Assembly (NCBI RefSeq): GCF_000003605.2
Contig: NW_003120925.1
Coordinates: 182,622-196,195 of the forward strand
Length of the DNA: 13,574 bases
DNA from: Saccoglossus kowalevskii
Taxonomy: Eukaryota > Hemichordata > Enteropneusta > Harrimaniidae
Direction of reading: 5' to 3'
This document shows, piece after piece, positions 8,066 to 13,574 of the stretch. Position 1 is the stretch's first letter; each line of letters starts with the position of its first letter. The notes beneath the pieces are model-generated. The model was given only the letters and a program-made list of their open reading frames with translations, was not told the origin of the DNA and searched no databases. A program made the position numbers and the translations under genes.

Positions 8066-11000
8066 CTGTGATAAAAAAAAATAATATTAATACTGAATCA
8101 TATCAATTAGCGATTTTCCTATCACCACCATATTTAATTAAGGTAGAATGCTACTTGTGAATATGTTTATATGTACGCATATGTTAATGCATACAGCAGT
8201 GACAATATGTGATGATGAAATCTTTCTATAATTAATCGTTTTAGTCTCGGTCAATAAAATAACAGGCATAAAATGGAATTGTATTATCTCCGAACTGAGT
8301 ACGATGACCCCATGTTTTTATTTCATTTTCTCAATCCTTTATTATTAAATATGTAAAAATAAAGAAAATGACAATATTTTTACTTTCATGTAGCATGAAA
8401 ACAGTGTCATACTATCAAAACGATCGTTTGGTGTGCGTTTTTTTGTTGTTGTAGTTTTGTTCATAGACCAAGAAAGTGGAGGAATGAAATTTGTGTACCA
8501 ACAACAATTAATTTTCCAATCAGTGTGATTCCCGTCAAAGTTCAAGCACGAGTTAATTACGTTATCCTTACCCTGCTAACAAGTCCGGCTTTCTTCTCCC
8601 ATTTATGACGAATAAAGACTCCAACAACGACTGGGAGGATAATAGAAACCAATGCGATGATGATGTCCATGTATGGGATGGATGGTACGCCATCTTGGTT
8701 GGCCCAACTACGACTGTATATGAACAGACACAGCGGCATCATGCCGAACGCCACGAACGTCGAAACAGTTGTCATGCATATACTGTGTGAAAAAAAACGC
8801 AAATTAACAACAGATTCACTTATATGTAAGGTTGCATACGCACAAGAAATACTGTAAAACCATTTATAGTCACTGACATTTAATTTCATTTTTTGAGTGT
8901 TTTGAGCAATTTCACTAGGTTTTAGTTTCACGAATTTGGCAGGAAAACAATGAGTTCTATTGTTATTGTCCATGTTCACGGGGATTTAATTTAGCAAATA
9001 TCACTTATCAATGAAAATATCGAACTTAAAAACAAGCCAAAATTAATGCATTTACAGGAAACATGTCGTGACTGTTAGGTGTAAATAGGTTTAACGTGTA
9101 TTATTCAACAATATGGATTTTCAAATAAAAAATGTAATAATTACGCGACGAAATATTGGGGAATCGGAAAGGTATTATCACGAGAGATGATTTTCCAAGT
9201 TGGGGGAGCGGCAGAATCACCGAATCAGTGCGTTAAGTCGATTCATTGGAAAATGATTACGTAAAATAAACACGATACGTCTCTTTAATCTGTGAAAGAT
9301 AATTTTTCGGACTAATGCACATTTAGTCTAATGACCTTTCGGACTTATGAACCTTCAGACTATTTTATCTTTGGGCTGATGGACCTTGAGATTAAAGGGG
9401 CATCCCTGTAATTTAATTATACACTAATACACAAATTCTAGGTCGCAATATAATAAGTATCATTAAACAGACAAATTAGGTTAATATTAATAACATATGT
9501 TACACTTGTTTTTACAAATCGCAAATACTGAGGTCACGGTGAAACGCCACGTTGGCGAACAGCCACGCCCCCGCATTGATCACATTTCAAAACAGCGGGG
9601 CTTAATCCACGTCATTGCTAACAAGGAAATAAACAACTATCCTGCATAGCTCACGTACGCCACACTATGTACGTCGTGAGCGCCAAAAAGATGATGCAAT
9701 CGTGTTTTCTCTGAAAGCTGTGACCGATAACTAACCCGGATGACGTGAAGACTGAGTATTGAATTCGATTCAGGATTTGATGCCTTGTTCTGATACTATT
9801 ATTTGAAAACAAATCGGCCACATGGTGATAACATATTGCCAAGCGTCATTTTCACATTTCAGATAAGAGGTCACGCAGTATATAATAGAAATATTTATCT
9901 CGATGTATCTCGAGTGATTTATTATAGTTCATAGAGTTCTGTAACGTCACTCCGATGTGCGGACGTGTTGTCTCGTTTTCTTACAGGGTTATGCGTTGAT
10001 AAAATAAATAAAAACATATGGAAATTATGTTTTATTGAAATATAGAATAAAAATAAATGCCCGTACATATAATCCTAGAATACTTTCTCATAAACAACCG
10101 CAGGGGCAATGCTCGAAACGTCCAGCAAAGGACAACGGTTACCAAATATTGCCCTACTTGATACGTCTGATTCAATTGTACATCGACCTTCGATACACGA
10201 CGGTTACATTGAACGTGGTATTGCTACTAACGTTAAACATGTCTGCTATGTGGATATCGAATTCCAGTGCACATGGGCATGGCGATATGCGAGTTATAAT
10301 TGCGACGAGACTGGCTGTACGTGTCCCCAGCGACTAAACATTGTACTCTGTACGAGTAGGTGCCGATGAAATCGCGACAAGTTCCTGGAAACTTAAGACA
10401 TATATAGGATAAGTAAAAATAGAAAATGGTCGTCGTTTTGGAGGTTAACCGAGTCGCTGTGGGGGAAATGAAATGTATTTTTATTTGAAAAGAGGCTTAT
10501 TCTGTATTACAGAACTGAAACTATGACAAAACACGTTATACTGTGTGATTCTGTCTACGTGCACTCATGTTTAAGCCACAATTAGGATAATGCTACACAA
10601 TGAAAAGTTAGACACATTGTGACAAAAATAAACTCTAGTTGAACTACATGTATTTATTTATTTTCTTCTCTTTATTTAATACTTTCCTACGAAGCATATC
10701 TGCGTTTGAAAGCTTTCCAAGTGAAATGATTGGGTCACCCACGGCGTCATCAGTGGCTAACAAACTGAACATAGTTCGGTTGCCAAACAGTAAACACACC
10801 CCAACGTGGCGACGCGGACATAGTGGTTTTATTGCCAGCCAACAGTAGTTATTACTGACACAGTCACGCCAGATCTGACCTTTAGAATACGTTCGACCAT
10901 TGGACAAACTGTACCACGGCGCACATTAAAAGAGAAATTGTATAATAGGCGTTTTTTTTTCAAAAGGTCTTTGTTCTCATACTGTAGTCTTTTTATACTA

Positions 11001-12816
11001 AGTTCCCGCGCACGTGTTAGTACCGGTTGAGTTGTCTGAGGTTGTAACAATCAGGTTTTACCGATGTAACGGGAATTGAATTTCGTATAAAACGTCCCAT
11101 ATTCGCGGAAATCTAAGAAATATTTTGTGTTAAATACAATGGCACACTACAAATAAAATAGAAATTGAAAAAAAGAGAAAATTGCGTCGATGAATAACAT
11201 CCGTCTACACACAAGGAAAGTCTGAAGTGCCTGTTTTTAGTCTAAGTTCGTTGATGCATGTAATCGTAGGTCAATGTTCGATACTGTCCAAGGCTACTAA
11301 TAGTAAGTAAGGAAGTTACTAAGAGTGACTTCGAAGAAAATGTGAAAGCTAAAGTTAGAGACTTTAGAGAGCTACGTGGTAAAAATTAACTAGTATAATG
11401 TCAGCATTTGGGGTCATAATGTAGAGCCACACAGACGCATAAATTATGAAAATGAACGTTGTTATAGTGATGAATACGGAGTTATTGAAATAAAGCTCTT
11501 CACGTGATGGTTGAGTTGGGAAACTTCCTTCACCTCGTTCGCAAGCAAATAGTTCATATATAAAAAATAGCTTATAATGATTTCAAATACAATACCACTA
11601 TTTTTATTAGTATGTACCATGTTATGAATACTCACTGTATTAAGCATTGTTGAATAATGCCAAAAAAAAAAACAATAATTTTCGCTAAACAAGAAAAAAG
11701 ACGTGTCATTGGCAACACAACACATAGTCGTATAAATTACTCTTGTTGACGTTATAAATGTGTGAATAAATGCAGTGCACAGGTGTGAAAACAAATTAGT
11801 GACACCCAGTGAACGTGAAAATGCTGCAATATTGGCAATGATCCAGAAAATAGGATTGGAACGAGGCGCGCCTTTTCCATCAGCTCATTCATAAAAAGCT
11901 CGAGGTCGCGTGTGGAAGTTTCCATCATGAGAACACGCTGATGTACGTTCAGCATAAGCAATAAACACATTCCCGTACCTCAAATAAATCATCATATTTT
12001 AACACCTGCTAGGGCGATTTTAATGAAAATTGGCGACAGTTATCACATATAAACTAGTGTTCATTTTCTAGAAACGTTTTTTTTCTATGTATAAAATTGG
12101 AGAAAATATCGTAATTTTAAAATTACCAAGGTTTGATTGAGAGCTAACGGAGCAGACTAAGCTATGGAAAATACCACTATATTGTAATGCAAATTAAGGT
12201 CACCTTTTGTTTGTACGGGTAAGAACACGTCGGTAATGGATTTTTGGACACGAGAAAAACCATAGTAACCTTAAAAATTGTAATCGCGTTACATTTCAGG
12301 TCGCCAAGAATAAAAAATTCAGTCTATTTTAGGTCATTTGGGATAATTTCAGTCGCGGTATAGGACTTAAAATTAAAACGTTACCAACCTAAGTGAGACA
12401 TCTCCCTCGATCCAGTAAGTTAACAAATTCGATGCCAGACCACCGGGGCTACAGGCCACAACTAACATGCCGATAGCATATGCGGGATTGAGGCTAAGTA
12501 AGTGAGCTAGTGCGAAGGAAACGAGTGGTAGAATGCCGTACTGGCAGAAAATGCCGATCAATACACCCCACGGTCGCCGCGTATGGCACCAAAGTTCCTT
12601 GAAAGTAATGGCACAGCCCATTCCAACCATCATCGAAAGCGAGATAATGGTCAACAATATCTGATTTGCCAGTCGGAGTCCCGCAACTCGATCTGACATC
12701 ACCTCGGCTCCACCGCTTTCATCGTCCGTACCGTTCATCGTGATGTTCAACGAAAATATTGTCGCCTCAGTCATCCCGGAGAAGTCATTGCTCAAAGTCT
12801 TCGTTGTGTCATTCAT
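7472..12816 (-). CDS. SLC10A: SLC10-family sodium/bile-acid-type symporter, three coding exons
   Basis: Join of 12816-12389, 8782-8572 and 8065-7472, 410 residues, complete from ATG to TAG. Family role: Na+-coupled uptake of bile acids, sulfated steroids or related organic anions across the plasma membrane. Seen: hydrophobic segments near residues 48-70, 83-104, 111-131, 144-166, 181-201, 213-230, 243-263, 275-297 and 303-327; CSPGGLASN at 122-130; GDVSLSICMTT at 138-148; GMMPLC at 156-161; ETGMQN at 279-284. Aligned by eye to the bacterial ASBT structure, Na1 ligands correspond to S129, N130, S143, T147 and E279, and Na2 includes Q92, E279, M282 and Q283; all are present. Sequons at N2, N24 and N28 suit an extracellular N-terminus. 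The charged tail (about 328-410) is longer than in human ASBT. Closest by eye to vertebrate SLC10A2 and SLC10A6; substrate and exact orthology are not decidable here. Confidence 0.96.
8066..8571 (-). other. SLC10 intron 2 (506 bp, phase 0)
   Basis: GTAAGG donor and TTATCACAG acceptor on the minus strand, with a run of T before the acceptor. No open frame of note and no repeats seen inside. Confidence 0.9.
8572..8782 (-). CDS. SLC10A: SLC10 gene, coding exon 2 (core helices)
   Basis: 211 bases, supplying the last base of codon 143 and residues 144-213. The acceptor is a T-rich tract ending CACACAG; the donor is AGG followed by GTAAGG, phase 0. The exon carries ICMTTVST (sodium-site helix), GMMPLC and the IPYMDI...P...HKW stretch, which align without gaps to the same region of vertebrate SLC10A2/A6. 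Since 211 is not a multiple of three, skipping this exon would shift the frame and remove the sodium site. Confidence 0.95.
9304..9400 (+). repeat. Degenerate minisatellite, about six units of 16-17 bases
   Basis: Successive units read TTCGGACTAATGCACA, TTTAGTCTAATGACC, TTTCGGACTTATGAACC, TTCAGACTATTTTATC, TTTGGGCTGATGGACC, TTGAGATTAAAGGGG. The shared core is CGGACTAATGAACCTT. Units differ at several sites, so the array is old. It lies in intron 1 of the SLC10 gene. Confidence 0.7.
9545..9574. promoter_or_regulatory. Intronic GC-rich regulatory-looking patch
   Basis: Hairpin CGCCA-CGT-TGGCG (9545-9557), an NFI-like TTGGC-N5-GCCAC (9552-9566) and CGCCCCCGC (9566-9574, EGR/KLF-type on the minus strand) are packed into 30 bases inside SLC10 intron 1. 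Candidate enhancer; motif evidence only. Confidence 0.25.
10104..10369 (+). CDS. Doubtful cysteine-rich open frame inside the SLC10 intron, opposite strand
   Basis: From ATG at 10109 to TGA, 86 codons. A 3' splice-like CAACCGCAG ends at 10103, just ahead of the ATG. The last ~43 residues hold seven cysteines with spacing C-x7-C-x9-C-x4-C-x-C-x8-C-x3-C, ending CTSRCR. The N-terminal part is polar with no signal peptide, and no domain is recognised. The stretch is richer in GC and CpG than the surrounding intron. A second plus-strand frame (10035-10337) overlaps it, so at most one is real. It could be a mobile-element remnant or chance. Confidence 0.2.
12389..12816 (-). CDS. SLC10A: SLC10 gene, coding exon 1 (N-terminus to TM4 boundary)
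   Basis: Encodes residues 1-142 and two bases of codon 143. The ATG at 12816 has A at -3. The same frame meets a TAA about 40 bases upstream with no other ATG between, so this is the furthest upstream start in the exon. The residues before the first membrane span are polar, with three N-x-T sequons and no signal peptide, as usual for the family. The donor is AG followed by GTTGGT (phase 2). It is weak, and a better-looking GTAACG lies four bases downstream, but only the AG|GT junction keeps the frame with exon 2. The split codon gives S143, one of the predicted Na1-site residues. Confidence 0.95.
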
Positions 12817-12849
12817 CGTCGATTTTGCTGTGTCTATCTTTGTATGCTC

Positions 12850-13010
12850 CTGGAATTAACGAAGCAGTGTACCTCACTCTCCCACGATCGGAATACCTAC
12901 TGAATGACGGTGATATGCAAATCGGGGGTATCCCTATGACATCAGACCATTTGCATATACGGATCGACGTGTCCAAAAAGAGGCCTCTAAAAACAATGAC
13001 GTCACGCGAT
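12850..13010 (-). promoter_or_regulatory. Candidate promoter/5' region of the SLC10 gene
   Basis: Lies 35-190 bases upstream of the SLC10 ATG. It holds a perfect CRE palindrome TGACGTCA (12997-13004), a palindrome AGAGGCCTCT (12980-12989), and two POU octamers in inverted orientation, ATGCAAAT (12915-12922) and ATTTGCAT (12949-12956), which make 10-base inverted arms (ATATGCAAAT) 26 bases apart. No clear TATA box in minus orientation. A sequence ending TTAATTCCAG (minus strand, boundary about 12850) could be a 3' splice site for a 5'UTR intron, so the true start of transcription may be further upstream. Assignment rests on position and motifs only. Confidence 0.4.
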
Positions 13011-13505
13011 TCTCGCTCTATTATCCATACTTGGCAGACTCTATTTTTTTTATATTTGTACAAACTGAGGGCGCGAAATTTGACTGGGCCTCTGCTTATA
13101 TGTGCACGCAGGGAGTTTATTTATTTATGTCATCTTTATTAATTCAATAATTTCGTTTTTCCTGATTATTATTCCGATAACAAAAGATTGCTCTGACCAG
13201 ATTTGCCGTACCAAACTACGCATGATTTAGTATAGGACGTGGAAATGATTGTTAACAAAATCAGAATAAATTGACGAAAATCGCGCAAGAAAGAAAATCT
13301 GCTCAGACAACAGCAGACAACAGTTCTGTGTTTTATCAGACTGTATTCGATCTGATTAAGTCGGCCGATTTAAAAAAGAAATCTGTCTAGGCAGCTGATT
13401 TTTCGGTGCATACGATTCAATTTATCTAAGTGGCTAAACCGAGCCGTGTAAACAGACCTTCGTCCTATATGATAAGTGTATCACACGTAATCCTCGCTAC
13501 TGCTA
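13011..13505. other. Non-coding upstream flank
   Basis: Between the SLC10 promoter region and the right-edge promoter. AT-rich, no gene seen; a small duplication CAGACAACAG (about 13303-13322) is the only repeat noted. Confidence 0.55.
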
Positions 13506-13547
13506 CACGTGACCTTTGACCGCATTATACACCGTGACCTATATAAG
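13506..13547 (+). promoter_or_regulatory. Candidate core promoter: E-box, DR1 and TATA box
   Basis: CACGTG E-box (13506-13511) overlaps a DR1 nuclear-receptor element TGACCT-T-TGACCg (13510-13522), whose only mismatch to the ideal repeat is the last base. A third TGACCT half-site (13535-13540) abuts TATATAAG (13540-13547), an exact match to the TATA consensus on the plus strand. Transcription would start about 13570 or just past the window, so the gene would lie to the right. DR1 elements are bound by HNF4, RXR and PPAR-type receptors in animals. The core could also work as an upstream element of the SLC10 gene about 700 bases away. Confidence 0.45.
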
Positions 13548-13574
13548 TAGGAGGATCACTGCAACCAAACGTAA

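Larger units (their letters stand above)
8783..12388 (-). other. SLC10 intron 1 (3.6 kb, phase 2)
   Basis: Bounded on the minus strand by GTTGGT and CACACAG. Mostly AT-rich non-coding DNA. It holds a degenerate minisatellite (9304-9400), a GC-rich patch (9545-9574), a strong plus-strand 3' splice-site-like sequence (ending 9986) and a cysteine-rich plus-strand open frame (10109-10369), described separately. Short open frames at 10644-11970 on both strands have no recognisable domains. A large first intron is a common place for regulatory DNA, but that is inference. Confidence 0.85.

Noticed and set aside
8605-8857. Plus-strand frames opposite SLC10 exon 2
   Set aside because: Antisense shadows of the exon.
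9650-9685. Inverted GCTCACG / CGTGAGC around CGTACG-like sequence
   Set aside because: Arms are short and imperfect with offset spacing; no functional reading.
11752-11970. Minus-strand frame of 72 codons in SLC10 intron 1
   Set aside because: Same strand as the host gene but no splice sites placing it in frame and no match to SLC10; probably chance.

Overview
The window is AT-rich DNA from an animal nucleus. It has a spliced gene with GT-AG introns, long non-coding stretches and CpG dinucleotides that are not generally depleted, which fits an invertebrate (for example a marine deuterostome, mollusc or similar) better than a vertebrate. I cannot name the species. No bacterial operon, CRISPR array, rRNA, tRNA or intact transposase gene is visible.

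The one confidently identified gene lies on the minus strand: a three-exon member of the SLC10 sodium/bile-acid symporter family (coding exons 12389-12816, 8572-8782 and 7472-8065). Joined at splice sites read directly from the DNA, it gives a complete 410-residue protein. The sodium-site residues known from the family are present, there are three N-glycosylation sequons in the outer N-terminus, and a long charged cytoplasmic tail ends in a PDZ-ligand-like Ser-His-Val. Upstream of its start are a perfect cAMP-response element and an inverted pair of POU octamers.

From left to right: 1-239 has an open minus-strand frame leaving the window (possible exon of an unknown gene), with a GC-rich block at 335-420. 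A promoter-like block with a perfect 5' splice site for the plus strand sits at 955-1116. A decayed long inverted-repeat (foldback/MITE-like) element occupies about 1530-2151. Paired octamers and G-rich tracts follow at 2273-2512. 2.5-4.7 kb is AT-rich with small repeats. CpG-rich blocks lie at 4725-4852 and 5321-5650, the second with an exact TCTCGCGAGA element. Three CCAAT boxes sit at 6177-6244. The SLC10 gene spans 7472-12816. Its large first intron holds a degenerate 16-bp minisatellite, a GC-rich regulatory-looking patch and a cysteine-rich open frame on the opposite strand. The right edge (13506-13547) carries an E-box, a near-perfect DR1 nuclear-receptor element and a consensus TATA box, probably the core promoter of a gene starting at or just beyond the edge.

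I see no convincing new multi-gene system. The most interesting items are the foldback element, the right-edge promoter and the isolated CpG-rich block with TCTCGCGAGA.
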